Of a stretch of 64,000 bases of DNA, positions 55,627 to 62,894 are shown piece after piece. The position numbers and the translations under genes were made by a program. Below the pieces are notes generated by a model. That model was not told where the DNA came from. It ran no database searches and worked only from the letters and a program-made list of their open reading frames with translations. Position 1 is the stretch's first letter. Every line of letters begins with the position of its first letter. The DNA is from Leifsonia virtsii. Its GTDB lineage: Bacteria; Actinomycetota; Actinomycetes; Actinomycetales; Microbacteriaceae. The stretch lies in the NCBI RefSeq assembly GCF_030433675.1, contig NZ_JAROCB010000001.1, forward strand, positions 248,001 through 312,000. Reading direction: 5' to 3'.

Positions 55627-56016
55627 ATGGTCACCCCACTCGACATCTTCAGCGGCTTCAGCGTGGACGACATCTCCGCGGCGAAGGCCTTCTACGCCGA
55701 CACGCTCGGCCTCGACGTCTCCGACGGGCCGATGGGCAACCTCGACCTCCGGCTCCCCGCGGGCGGTCACGTGTTCATCTACCCGAAGCCGGACCACACT
55801 CCGGCGTCGTTCACGATCCTGAATCTCGTGGTCGACGACATCGACGTCGCCGTCGACGACCTCAACGCGCGGGGTGTCCCGACCAAGATCTACGACGACC
55901 CTGCACTGCCGACCGACGAGAAGGGGGTCCTGCGCGGCCGGGTCGCCGGGCGCGGGCCGGACATCGCCTGGTTCCGCGACCCCGCGGGGAACGTGCTGTC
56001 CGTGCTGCAGGACTGA
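55627..56016 (+). CDS. VOC family protein
   Basis: Glyoxalase-fold protein of 129 residues: GFSVDDISAAKAFYADTLGLDV, GGHVFIYPKPDH, FTILNLVVDDIDVAVDDLNARGV and AWFRDPAGNVLSVLQ. CAGAGT (55614-55619) ends 7 bases before the ATG, suggesting a leaderless mRNA. It is the third VOC gene in the window and not closely similar to the others. Substrate unknown. Confidence 0.87.
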   Translation: MVTPLDIFSGFSVDDISAAKAFYADTLGLDVSDGPMGNLDLRLPAGGHVFIYPKPDHTPASFTILNLVVDDIDVAVDDLNARGVPTKIYDDPALPTDEKGVLRGRVAGRGPDIAWFRDPAGNVLSVLQD

Positions 56017-56025
56017 CGGCGCGCG

Positions 56026-56331
56026 TCAGTATCGCGGCTCGGGGTCGGAGAGGTCGTCTCCGGTGCCGCCGAGGCTGTCGCGCTCGTGCTCCGGCAGGTC
56101 GTCGGTGGAGCGCGGAACCGTTGACGTGAGCCGATAGGTCGCCTGGCCCGGCCAGTCGCGGTCGTCGATCAGCTCGAACACGTCGAAGGCCGAAGCGCCG
56201 GCGAACTCGGACGGGATGCGGATCCTGCTGGGGGGCACATCCACATCGCTCGGCAATGCCAGCTCGCGCGGGGTCGCCTCGTCGTCGCGGTACAGAACGG
56301 CGCGGAAGAGGGGCAGGTCGGAAGCGGACAC
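56026..56331 (-). CDS. Hypothetical protein
   Basis: Acidic 101-residue protein of no family I recognise. The first ~70 residues (LFRAVLYRDDEATPRELALP, IRIPSEFAGASAFDVFELID, ATYRLTS) look like a small beta-rich domain; the tail is Asp/Glu/Ser-rich. GTG at 56331 follows ACGTTA (56338-56343; TAACGT on the coding strand) by 6 bases. That promoter supports it as real. It lies 9 bases from the convergent VOC gene. Confidence 0.65.
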   Translation of the reverse strand: MSASDLPLFRAVLYRDDEATPRELALPSDVDVPPSRIRIPSEFAGASAFDVFELIDDRDWPGQATYRLTSTVPRSTDDLPEHERDSLGGTGDDLSDPEPRY

Positions 56332-56437
56332 GTCAACACGTTAGGCGCGTACGCCTCAAGGATCGAGCCCCCACAGCGGATGTCCAGGCCGGTCACAAGA
56401 CGATCACTGCCTCTACACAACGTTCTAGGATGTCACC

Positions 56438-57271
56438 GTGGAGCCGATCATCGTCTGTCTCTGGATCCTCGCCGCGGTGTGCGCAGCGACCTGGGCGCTG
56501 TCCCTCATCACGAACGAGCACTCCTGGGTCGACCGCATCTGGTCGATCGTCCCGGTGGTCTACGTCTGGGTGTTCGCCGGGGCCGCGGGGCTGACCGACG
56601 TCCGGCTCGACCTCCTCGCCGTGCTCGTCACCCTCTGGGGCGCGCGCCTCACCTTCAACTTCGCTCGCAAGGGCGGCTACGCCCCGGGCGGGGAGGACTA
56701 CCGCTGGCAGGTGCTGCGCGGCCGGATGAGCCCCTCCGCGTTCCAGCTGTTCAACCTGTTCTTCATCGTGATCTACCAGAACGTGCTGCTGCTGCTCATC
56801 GCGTTGCCCGCCTGGACCGCGTACCAGCACCGGACGCCGCTGACCCCGCTCGACGTCATCCTCGCCGCCGTGTTCCTCGCCTTCCTGACCGGCGAGACGA
56901 TCGCCGACCAGCAGCAGTGGCGCTTCCACCAGCGCAAGAACCTCGAGATCGCGGCCGGGCGGCAGCCGTCCCCGCGCTTCCTGCAGACCGGGTTGTTCAA
57001 GTACTCGCGCCACCCCAACTTCTTCTTCGAGCAGGCGCAGTGGTGGGTGGTGTTCCTGTTCGGCTGCGTCGCCGCCGGCTCGCTGCTGCAGTGGACCGTG
57101 ATCGGGCCGCTGCTGCTCACCGGCCTGTTCATCGGGTCCACGGTGTTCACCGAGAGCATCTCGCGCTCGCGGTACCCGGAGTACGCCGAGTATCAGGCGC
57201 GCACGTCGCCCGTCGTGCCCTGGTTCCCGGGGCGTGGGAACGACGCGCGCATGTGGTCGGAGTCCAAGTAG
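56438..57271 (+). CDS. DUF1295 family membrane protein (steroid 5-alpha-reductase-like)
   Basis: Integral membrane protein of 277 residues with about seven helices. The C-terminal signature GLFKYSRHPNFFFEQAQWW (~184-202) is that of the DUF1295/ICMT-like superfamily, related to steroid 5-alpha-reductases and isoprenylcysteine methyltransferases; VDRIWSIVPVVYVW is the usual N-terminal segment. Substrate unknown. TAGGAT (56426-56431) ends 6 bases before GTG 56438. Its last 79 bases overlap the end of the gene on the opposite strand. Confidence 0.87.
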   Translation: MEPIIVCLWILAAVCAATWALSLITNEHSWVDRIWSIVPVVYVWVFAGAAGLTDVRLDLLAVLVTLWGARLTFNFARKGGYAPGGEDYRWQVLRGRMSPSAFQLFNLFFIVIYQNVLLLLIALPAWTAYQHRTPLTPLDVILAAVFLAFLTGETIADQQQWRFHQRKNLEIAAGRQPSPRFLQTGLFKYSRHPNFFFEQAQWWVVFLFGCVAAGSLLQWTVIGPLLLTGLFIGSTVFTESISRSRYPEYAEYQARTSPVVPWFPGRGNDARMWSESK

Positions 57272-57699
57272 TCGGCGACGCCGATCAGGATCAGACTGAA
57301 CACGATCTGCTCCGTCACCATCCACAGCGGGTACAGGCCGGGGATGGCGGCGATCACGAGTGTGACCACGGGGAAGATCTTCGCGAACAGCCGCAGCCGC
57401 GAGTACGCCCAGTAGTAGCCCGCTCGCGCCCGCCAGGCGAAGTAGAACAGCGTCACGGTCATGCCGAGCACGATGACCGAGCGCATCCACACCGCGAAGC
57501 CGACCTGGACGCCGCCCGCTGTCAGCACGACGGCGACCACGACGGCGCTCAGGCCGATGACGAGTTCGAGGGCAAGAAGCCACGCGATCACCGTGAAGGC
57601 GCGGCGCGTCCGCGGGTGATCCCTGGCCTCGTCGGGCACGCGGTAGCCGGCGTGCCGTCCGCCTGCGATGCGATCGAGCCGCGCGAGGAGCGTTTCCAT
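57193..57699 (-). CDS. Hypothetical four-helix membrane protein
   Basis: Protein of 168 residues, no recognised family. A polar N-terminus with METLLARLDRIAGGRHAGYR is followed by four hydrophobic helices (about 37-61, 68-88, 106-122 and 126-143). ACGGTA (57706-57711; TACCGT on the coding strand) ends 6 bases before the ATG, supporting the start. The 3' end runs 79 bases into the convergent DUF1295 gene, an unusually long overlap of two coding ends; both frames contain plausible protein there, so one C-terminus may be shorter in relatives. Confidence 0.7.
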   Translation of the reverse strand: METLLARLDRIAGGRHAGYRVPDEARDHPRTRRAFTVIAWLLALELVIGLSAVVVAVVLTAGGVQVGFAVWMRSVIVLGMTVTLFYFAWRARAGYYWAYSRLRLFAKIFPVVTLVIAAIPGLYPLWMVTEQIVFSLILIGVADYLDSDHMRASFPRPGNQGTTGDVRA

Positions 57700-57705
57700 G
57701 CATTC

Positions 57706-57725
57706 ACGGTAACGCGGGCTACGGT
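57706..57725. promoter_or_regulatory. Back-to-back -10 elements in a 32-bp divergent gap
   Basis: Minus-strand TACCGT (plus-strand 57706-57711) serves the gene ending at 57699, and plus-strand TACGGT (57720-57725) serves the gene at 57732. Each -10 ends 6 bases from its start codon, so both promoters fit in 32 bp and their -35 regions reach into the opposite genes. Confidence 0.6.
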
Positions 57726-57731
57726 GGAAGC

Positions 57732-58190
57732 ATGTCGTGCATCCGGTTCAACACCCCCGCCCAGCGCCAGGCCATGCGGAACAGCCGGCCGGCGATGCTT
57801 ACCCCGGAGGAGGCCGCGGCGCTGCATCCCGCGCCCGAGGTGACGGAGAGCAAGCTGCGCCGCCTGCGCCTGCTCGCCACCGATCCGAACCCGAAGATCC
57901 GGGAGGCGGTCGCGAGCAGCTACAACACCCCGGCCGACCTGTTCGAGACCCTCGCGGCCGACCCCGACGAGGGCGTGCGCGGCTGCGTCGCGAAGAACGA
58001 GGCGACGCCGTGCGACATCCTGCGGGCCCTCGCCGACGACCGCTCCGAGACGGTCCGCGGCTGGGTCGCGGTGAACTACTTCGTGCCGGCGGACGTGATG
58101 GAGAAACTGGCGTCCGACCGCAGCCGCACCGTGCGCAGCCTGGTGAAGTGGAAGGCGTCGCTGGCCGAGGACCAGCCGGCGGCGGTCTGA
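57732..58190 (+). CDS. Leucine-rich-repeat-variant (LRV/HEAT-like) protein
   Basis: Protein of 152 residues with about three ~24-residue repeats of LRV type: LRLLATDPNPKIREAVASSY, LFETLAADPDEGVRGCVAKN, ILRALADDRSETVRGWVAVN and LEKLASDRSRTVRSLV-like final unit. Such repeats form a curved helical surface for protein binding. Functions of bacterial LRV proteins are unknown. The next gene starts on the last base of its stop (TGATG), giving the cluster LRV-S4-DUF72. Confidence 0.82.
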   Translation: MSCIRFNTPAQRQAMRNSRPAMLTPEEAAALHPAPEVTESKLRRLRLLATDPNPKIREAVASSYNTPADLFETLAADPDEGVRGCVAKNEATPCDILRALADDRSETVRGWVAVNYFVPADVMEKLASDRSRTVRSLVKWKASLAEDQPAAV

Positions 58191-58561
58191 TGCCCGACCC
58201 GGGGAGCGTCCGCGTCGACTCCTGGGCCTGGGCGGTGCGGCTGTTCAAGACCCGCTCGGCCGCGTCCGACGCGTGCAAGGCCGGCCACCTCAAGGTGAAC
58301 GGCGACCGCGCGAAGCCGGCCCAGCCCGTCCGGGTCGGCGACGAGGTGCGCGCCTTCGTGGGAGGCACGGAGCGCATCTACATCGCCCGCCGTCTGATCG
58401 TGAAGCGCGTCTCGGCGGCCGTCGCCGCGGACTGCTTCGAGGACAGGACGCCCCCGCCTCCGCCGCGCACCGAGACCCCGGCGACGGTCACCCGCGACCG
58501 CGGGGCCGGACGGCCGACCAAGCGCGAGCGGCGCGTCCTGGACCAGCTCCGGGGCCGCTGA
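58190..58561 (+). CDS. S4-domain RNA-binding protein (Hsp15-like)
   Basis: RNA-binding protein of 123 residues. The S4 domain (~8-60: VDSWAWAVRLFKTRSAASDACKAG..HLKVNG) is followed by a basic tail (GRPTKRERRVLDQL). E. coli Hsp15 (HslR) has the same layout and binds 50S subunits with stalled nascent chains, so rescue of stalled ribosomes is possible here; hflX earlier in the window has a related role. ATG 58190 overlaps the stop of the LRV gene by one base, and its stop overlaps the DUF72 start by one base. Confidence 0.88.
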   Translation: MPDPGSVRVDSWAWAVRLFKTRSAASDACKAGHLKVNGDRAKPAQPVRVGDEVRAFVGGTERIYIARRLIVKRVSAAVAADCFEDRTPPPPPRTETPATVTRDRGAGRPTKRERRVLDQLRGR

Positions 58562-59391
58562 TGGCGTTCGCCCGGATCGGCATCTCCGGCTGGACCTACG
58601 CGCCGTGGCGCGGCGTCTTCTACCCGCCGAAGCTGCCGCACCGCCTGGAACTGGAGTACGCCGCCGACCACCTCGACTCGATCGAGATCAACGGCAGCTT
58701 CTACTCGCTGCAGCGGCCGACGAGCTACCGGATGTGGGCCGAGCGCACGCCGGAGGAGTTCGTCTTCTCCGTGAAGGGCGGCCGGTACATCACGCACATC
58801 CTGCGCCTCAGGAACGCCCGCGGGGCGGTCGCCAACTTCCTCGCCTCCGGGGTGCTCGCCCTCGGGCCGAAGCTCGGCCCGCTGCTCTGGCAGCTGCCGC
58901 CGACGCTGCAGTTCGACGCGGAGACGGTGGACGCGTTCCTCGGGATGCTGCCGCGCACCACGGCAGAGGCGGCCGCCTTCGCGCGCGAGACGACCCTCGA
59001 CGAGGACAGGACGCACCTGGCGGCGGGGGACCAGCGGCCGCTGCGGCACGCGGTCGAGGTGCGGCATCCGTCGTTCGACGTGCCCGAGTTCGCCGCGATC
59101 GCGCGGGCGCACGGGGCGGCGATCGTGCTGGCCGACACCGCGGGGCGCTATCCGGTCATCCGGGAGCTCACCGCCGACTTCGCCTACGTGCGCCTGCACG
59201 GTGACGAGGAGCTGTACACCAGCGGCTACACCGACGAGTCGCTCGACCGGTGGGCGGCGGAACTCGGCGGCTGGCTCGCCGACGGACGAGACGTCTACGC
59301 CTACTTCGACAACGACGTGAAGGTGCGCGCGCCGTACGATGCGATGGGCCTGCGCGACCGCCTCGCCGAGTGGACGCCGCGCCCTCACTAG
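58561..59391 (+). CDS. DUF72 family protein (YecE-like)
   Basis: TIM-barrel protein of 276 residues of unknown enzymatic role. Family segments: IGISGWTYAPWRGVFYPP near the start, SIEINGSFYSLQRPTSYRMWAERTP, FSVKGGRYITH, LLWQLPPTL, EVRHPSFD and YVRLHGDEELY. The ATG overlaps the S4 gene stop. Its own stop TAG is also the first part of the -10 element (TAGACT, 59389-59394) of the next gene. Confidence 0.9.
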   Translation: MAFARIGISGWTYAPWRGVFYPPKLPHRLELEYAADHLDSIEINGSFYSLQRPTSYRMWAERTPEEFVFSVKGGRYITHILRLRNARGAVANFLASGVLALGPKLGPLLWQLPPTLQFDAETVDAFLGMLPRTTAEAAAFARETTLDEDRTHLAAGDQRPLRHAVEVRHPSFDVPEFAAIARAHGAAIVLADTAGRYPVIRELTADFAYVRLHGDEELYTSGYTDESLDRWAAELGGWLADGRDVYAYFDNDVKVRAPYDAMGLRDRLAEWTPRPH

Positions 59392-59401
59392 ACTCGTGGA
59401 C

Positions 59402-60034
59402 GTGGAGGGTGCGAACGCCGGGGTGAGCTCGCGGGTCTGGACGGTCCCGAACGTGCTCAGCTTCCTCCGGCTCGCGCTCGTGCCGGTGTTCCTCTGGCTG
59501 ATCATCGTCGGGCAGGACGCGCTCGCGCTGCTCGTGCTCGTCTTCTCGAGCGTGACCGACTTCCTCGACGGCTACCTCGCCCGCCGGCTGCGGCAGGTGT
59601 CGCGGCTCGGCCAGCTGCTCGACCCGGCCGCCGACCGGCTGTACATCTTCGCGGCGCTCATCGGGCTGTGCTGGCGCGAGGTCATCCCGTGGTGGCTGTT
59701 CGTCGTCATCGTGGCGCGGGATGTGATGCTCGCCGTGCTGGGCGTCATCCTCGCGAACCACGGCTTCGGGCCGCTGCCCGTGCACCATCTCGGCAAAGTG
59801 GCCACGTTCTGCCTGTTCTGGGCGCTCCCGCTGCTGATGCTGGGGGAGGCGTTCGAGCCGCTGGCGCCCTACTCGCTGCCGCTCGGCTGGGCGTTCGCGC
59901 TGTGGGGGGCGTTCCTGTACTGGTGGGCCGGGATCGTGTACGTCAGGGAGACGGCCAGGGTAATCCGACTTCCGGCCGATGACAGCGGCCCCGCATCGGA
60001 TACGCTGGACGGCAAGGAGGTTGACGGTGCCTGA
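59402..60034 (+). CDS. CDP-alcohol phosphatidyltransferase family protein
   Basis: Membrane phospholipid synthase of 210 residues with the signature DFLDGYLARRLRQVSRLGQ followed by LLDPAADRL (~47-75) and about five helices. It is paralogous to pgsA at 2616; the usual alternatives in actinobacteria are cardiolipin synthase or another phosphatidyltransferase. GTG 59402 is chosen because TAGACT ends 7 bases upstream; an in-frame GTG at 59396 is too close to that -10. It overlaps garA by 8 bases, so lipid synthesis and the FHA protein share an mRNA. Confidence 0.85.
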   Translation: MEGANAGVSSRVWTVPNVLSFLRLALVPVFLWLIIVGQDALALLVLVFSSVTDFLDGYLARRLRQVSRLGQLLDPAADRLYIFAALIGLCWREVIPWWLFVVIVARDVMLAVLGVILANHGFGPLPVHHLGKVATFCLFWALPLLMLGEAFEPLAPYSLPLGWAFALWGAFLYWWAGIVYVRETARVIRLPADDSGPASDTLDGKEVDGA

Positions 60035-60536
60035 AGACATTGACCCGAACGGTTCGGCCGGCGAAGCCGAGAACGACGCCGCCCGGGGCCCCCTGCGGGA
60101 CGCCGGGGGCAACGAGGACACGACCGCGCGCTTCGGCGAGGAGTTCATCTCGAAGATGTACCCCTCCGGCGAGGTCTCGCCCGAGGAGCAGGAGGCGATC
60201 GCGGCGCTGCCGTCCGGATCGGCGCTGCTGATCGTGCGTCGCGGGCCCAACTCGGGCGCCCGGTTCCTCCTCGATGCCGACGTGACCACGGCGGGCCGCC
60301 ACCCGAACGCCGACATCTTCCTGGACGACGTGACGGTGTCGCGACGCCACGCGGAGTTCACCCGGCGCGGCACCGCGTTCGAGGTCCGCGACCTCGGGTC
60401 GCTGAACGGCACCTACTACGACGGCGTCCGGATCGAGAGCGCGCTCCTGTCCGACGCCTCCGAGGTGCAGATCGGCAAGTTCCGCCTGACGTTCTACGCC
60501 TCGCGCCACGACCTCGCCGCAGCGGCGAACGGCTAG
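60027..60536 (+). CDS. garA: FHA-domain protein, GarA/OdhI-like
   Basis: Phospho-dependent regulator of 169 residues. A disordered N-terminus carries a Thr-Thr pair in GNEDTTARF (Thr32-Thr33), at the place where PknB/PknG phosphorylate GarA and OdhI. The FHA domain (~75-160) has GRHPNADIFLDDVTVSRRHAEF and LGSLNGTYYDGV. In mycobacteria and corynebacteria the unphosphorylated form inhibits 2-oxoglutarate dehydrogenase and redirects glutamate metabolism. The ETTS context of those proteins is changed to DTTA here. AAGGAGG lies 6 bases before GTG 60027. Next comes the ftsR homologue, the same order as odhI-ftsR and Rv1827-Rv1828. Confidence 0.85.
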   Translation: MPEDIDPNGSAGEAENDAARGPLRDAGGNEDTTARFGEEFISKMYPSGEVSPEEQEAIAALPSGSALLIVRRGPNSGARFLLDADVTTAGRHPNADIFLDDVTVSRRHAEFTRRGTAFEVRDLGSLNGTYYDGVRIESALLSDASEVQIGKFRLTFYASRHDLAAAANG

Positions 60537-61228
60537 TGGCCCGGCCGGCCACCCGGGCCGCCGGTGACTCTCCGGCCCTGCTCAGTATCGGCCAGGTCCT
60601 CGCGCGACTGAGCCCGGAGTTCCCCGACCTGTCGTCGTCGAAGCTGCGCTTCCTCGAGGAGCGGGGGCTGGTGTCGCCCGCGCGCACCGCGTCCGGCTAC
60701 CGCAAGTTCTCGCCCGCCGACGTGGACCGGCTCCGCGCGATCCTCGGGATGCAGCGCGACCACTACCTCCCGCTGAAGGTCATCAAGAAGTACTTCGCCG
60801 ACCTCGACGCCGGTCTCGATCCCGCATTCCCCGGCACTGCTCCCGCGGGCTCGATCCTCGCCGGGGCGCGGCGGCTGCGCCGCGACGAGCTGCTGCGCGA
60901 GTCCGGCGCCGACCTGGAACTGCTCCAGGATGCGGTCAGCGCCTCCCTCGTGCCGGCGACCGACGTCTACGGCGAGGAGGCGCTCACGGTCTTGCGCGCC
61001 CTGGCCGAACTGCGCAGGAGCGGCATCGAGCCGCGCCACCTGCGCGGCTTCCGCGCCGCCGCCGAACGCGAGATCGGACTCATCGAGACGGCTCTCGTGC
61101 CGATCGCGCGGCGCAACGACGTGAGCAGCAAGGCCCGCACCGCCGAACTCGCCCGCGAGATCGCGGCGCAGCTCGACGTGGTGCGCGGCAGCATCATCCG
61201 CTCGTCCATCGCCCGGCTGCGGCCGTGA
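60536..61228 (+). CDS. ftsR: MerR-family regulator FtsR-like
   Basis: MerR-type regulator of 230 residues. The winged HTH (~15-85) reads SIGQVLARLSPEFPDLSSSKLRFLEERGLV and RKFSPADVDRLRAIL. In C. glutamicum the gene next to odhI is ftsR, an activator of ftsZ; M. tuberculosis Rv1828 has the same position. The remaining ~140 residues are helical with no cysteine-based metal site, so no metal sensing is expected. GTG 60536 uses the last base of the garA stop. Orthology rests on synteny and domain type. Confidence 0.85.
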   Translation: MARPATRAAGDSPALLSIGQVLARLSPEFPDLSSSKLRFLEERGLVSPARTASGYRKFSPADVDRLRAILGMQRDHYLPLKVIKKYFADLDAGLDPAFPGTAPAGSILAGARRLRRDELLRESGADLELLQDAVSASLVPATDVYGEEALTVLRALAELRRSGIEPRHLRGFRAAAEREIGLIETALVPIARRNDVSSKARTAELAREIAAQLDVVRGSIIRSSIARLRP

Positions 61229-61361
61229 CCGGCCGCCGGCGTCTCGACACGCCGATGCCGAAACAGCGGATGTCGTTGCCCGGCGAGGTCGGCATGGGTA
61301 CCGTGGATGATGCGCCGCGGTTGCGGTGCGCGATCCACTACCCGGGCGAGAGGCGATCTTC

Positions 61362-61913
61362 ATGAGCGAACTGAGTCGTGACGACGGCGCCTCCCGCTAC
61401 GACCTCGGGCTGCTGTTCACCGACGGCCTGCCCGAGATGGACGACGTCAACGGCTACCGCGGCGCCGTCGCCGCCCGGGCCGCCGGCATCTCGTACCGGC
61501 AGCTCGACTACTGGGCCCGGACCGGGCTGGTCGAGCCGACCGTCCGCGGCGCCGCAGGCTCGGGTTCGCAGCGTCTCTACGGCTTCCGCGACATCCTCGT
61601 GCTCAAGCTGGTGAAGCGCCTGCTCGACACCGGCATCTCGCTCCAGCAGATCCGCACCGCCGTCAACCAGCTCCGCGAGTCGGGCGTGAACGACCTCGCC
61701 CAGACGACGCTGATGAGCGACGGCGCGAGCGTCTACCTGTGCACCTCCAACGACGAGGTGATCGACCTCGTCAGCCGCGGCCAGGGCGTCTTCGGCATCG
61801 CGGTGGGCAAGGTCCTGCGCGAGGTCGAGACCAGCCTCGTCGAGCTCGACACGCAGGCCGACTCGATGGACGAGCTGGCCGCCCGTCGCGCCGCCCGCAC
61901 CCGGGCCTCCTGA
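61362..61913 (+). CDS. MerR-family regulator (Rv1830-like)
   Basis: Second MerR regulator, 183 residues: GYRGAVAARAAGISYRQLDYWARTGLV HTH (~32-58, split here by the 20-residue rule as GYRGAVAARAAGISY and RQLDYWARTGLV), then RLYGFRDILVLKLVKRLLDTG and SLQQIRTAVNQLRE. The promoter TTGCCC (61276-61281)-N17-TACCGT (61299-61304) precedes it, with GAGAGG as ribosome site. In mycobacteria Rv1829, a bifunctional nuclease, lies between the two MerR genes; it is missing here. Confidence 0.88.
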   Translation: MSELSRDDGASRYDLGLLFTDGLPEMDDVNGYRGAVAARAAGISYRQLDYWARTGLVEPTVRGAAGSGSQRLYGFRDILVLKLVKRLLDTGISLQQIRTAVNQLRESGVNDLAQTTLMSDGASVYLCTSNDEVIDLVSRGQGVFGIAVGKVLREVETSLVELDTQADSMDELAARRAARTRAS

Positions 61914-61922
61914 CGCCCGCGA

Positions 61923-61993
61923 TTCGTCACGAACCGGGCCCGTTCGTCACGAATCGCCTCCGTTCGTCACGAATCGCGCTGATTCGTGACGAA
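61923..61993. repeat. Four-copy 11-bp palindrome array with 20-bp period
   Basis: TTCGTCACGAA at 61923-61933, 61943-61953 and 61963-61973, and TTCGTGACGAA at 61983-61993: start-to-start distance is exactly 20 bp each time. The last two copies form a perfect 13-bp hairpin (TTCGTCACGAATC, 5-base loop GCGCT, complement), and the first with the second or third pair with one mismatch. It fills the gap between two convergent genes. It may be a compound terminator, or a protein-binding array with sites on one face of the helix. Confidence 0.8.
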
Positions 61994-62002
61994 GCGTGAG
62001 CG

Positions 62003-62815
62003 CTAGACGGTCGGCGCGGTCGCGTACTCGCCGATGCGCGCGGTGCGCAGCACCCGCTCCAGGAGCAGGTCGAAGTTGTGCGCCATCTCCTGCGCGCTCT
62101 CGCCGGGCCAGACGTGCAGCGGCTTCGCCGCGCCCTGGGCCTGCTGCAGCGACGTGCGCTCGGGCAGCTGCGGGGAGAGCACGAGCGGGCCGAACATGTC
62201 GCGCAGCTCCTTGATGCGGAACTGGTGTTCCAGCGACTGGACGCGCGCGCGGTTCACGATGATGCCGAGCGGCTGGAGGCGCGGCGACAGGCCGCGGCGG
62301 ATCTCCTCGATCGCCCGCAGCGCGCGGTCGGCGGCGGCGACGGAGAACAGGCCGGGCTCGGTGACGACGGCGACGCGGTCGCTCGCCGCCCACGCGGTGC
62401 GCGTGAGCGCGTTGAGCGAGGGGGCGCAGTCGATCAGCACGAGCTCGTAGTCGTGCTCGACGTTGGCGAGCGCCTCCTCCAGCTTCCAGATGTCGCGGAT
62501 GCTCGGGTGCGGCCCGTCGAAGTTGATCGCGGACGGGCTGCCGATCATCACGTCGATCGTGCCGGAGCGGCCCTTGGTCCAGCCGGACGGCGCGATGGCC
62601 GCGCGCACGATCTTCTCCTTGGGGGAGGCCAGCACGTCGGCGACGTTGAGGTGACCGGCGACCTGGATGTCCATCCCGGTCGAGACATCCGACTGCGGAT
62701 CGAGGTCGACGACCAGTGTGCGCAGCCCTTTGGCGAACGCCGCGGACGCGAGACCGAGCGTCACCGTGGTCTTTCCGACACCGCCCTTGAGGGAGCTAAC
62801 GCTGAGTACGTGCAC
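62003..62815 (-). CDS. ParA-family ATPase
   Basis: Deviant Walker-A ATPase of 270 residues: SSLKGGVGKTTVTLGLASA at the start, LVVDLDPQSDVSTGMDI, ELVLIDCAPSLNALTRTAW. This is the ParA/MinD/Soj superfamily; no ParB gene or parS site is adjacent, so it is an orphan that may position some other cargo. GTG 62815 was chosen because ACGTTA (62823-62828; TAACGT on the coding strand) ends 7 bases upstream; GTG 62824 is the alternative. It is divergent from the carboxylase gene across 79 bases. Confidence 0.87.
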   Translation of the reverse strand: MHVLSVSSLKGGVGKTTVTLGLASAAFAKGLRTLVVDLDPQSDVSTGMDIQVAGHLNVADVLASPKEKIVRAAIAPSGWTKGRSGTIDVMIGSPSAINFDGPHPSIRDIWKLEEALANVEHDYELVLIDCAPSLNALTRTAWAASDRVAVVTEPGLFSVAAADRALRAIEEIRRGLSPRLQPLGIIVNRARVQSLEHQFRIKELRDMFGPLVLSPQLPERTSLQQAQGAAKPLHVWPGESAQEMAHNFDLLLERVLRTARIGEYATAPTV

Positions 62816-62894
62816 GAGAGCCACGTTACCTTCACTAGTCTTAGAGAACCTAACCGTTTGCTGTGTGGTGTCGACCCCTGCTCGAAAGGTCCCC

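Noticed and set aside
61914-62002. CRISPR array
   Set aside because: The repeats are only 11 bp with 9-bp gaps, no cas gene is near, and the copies are palindromic. It is reported instead as an operator or terminator array.
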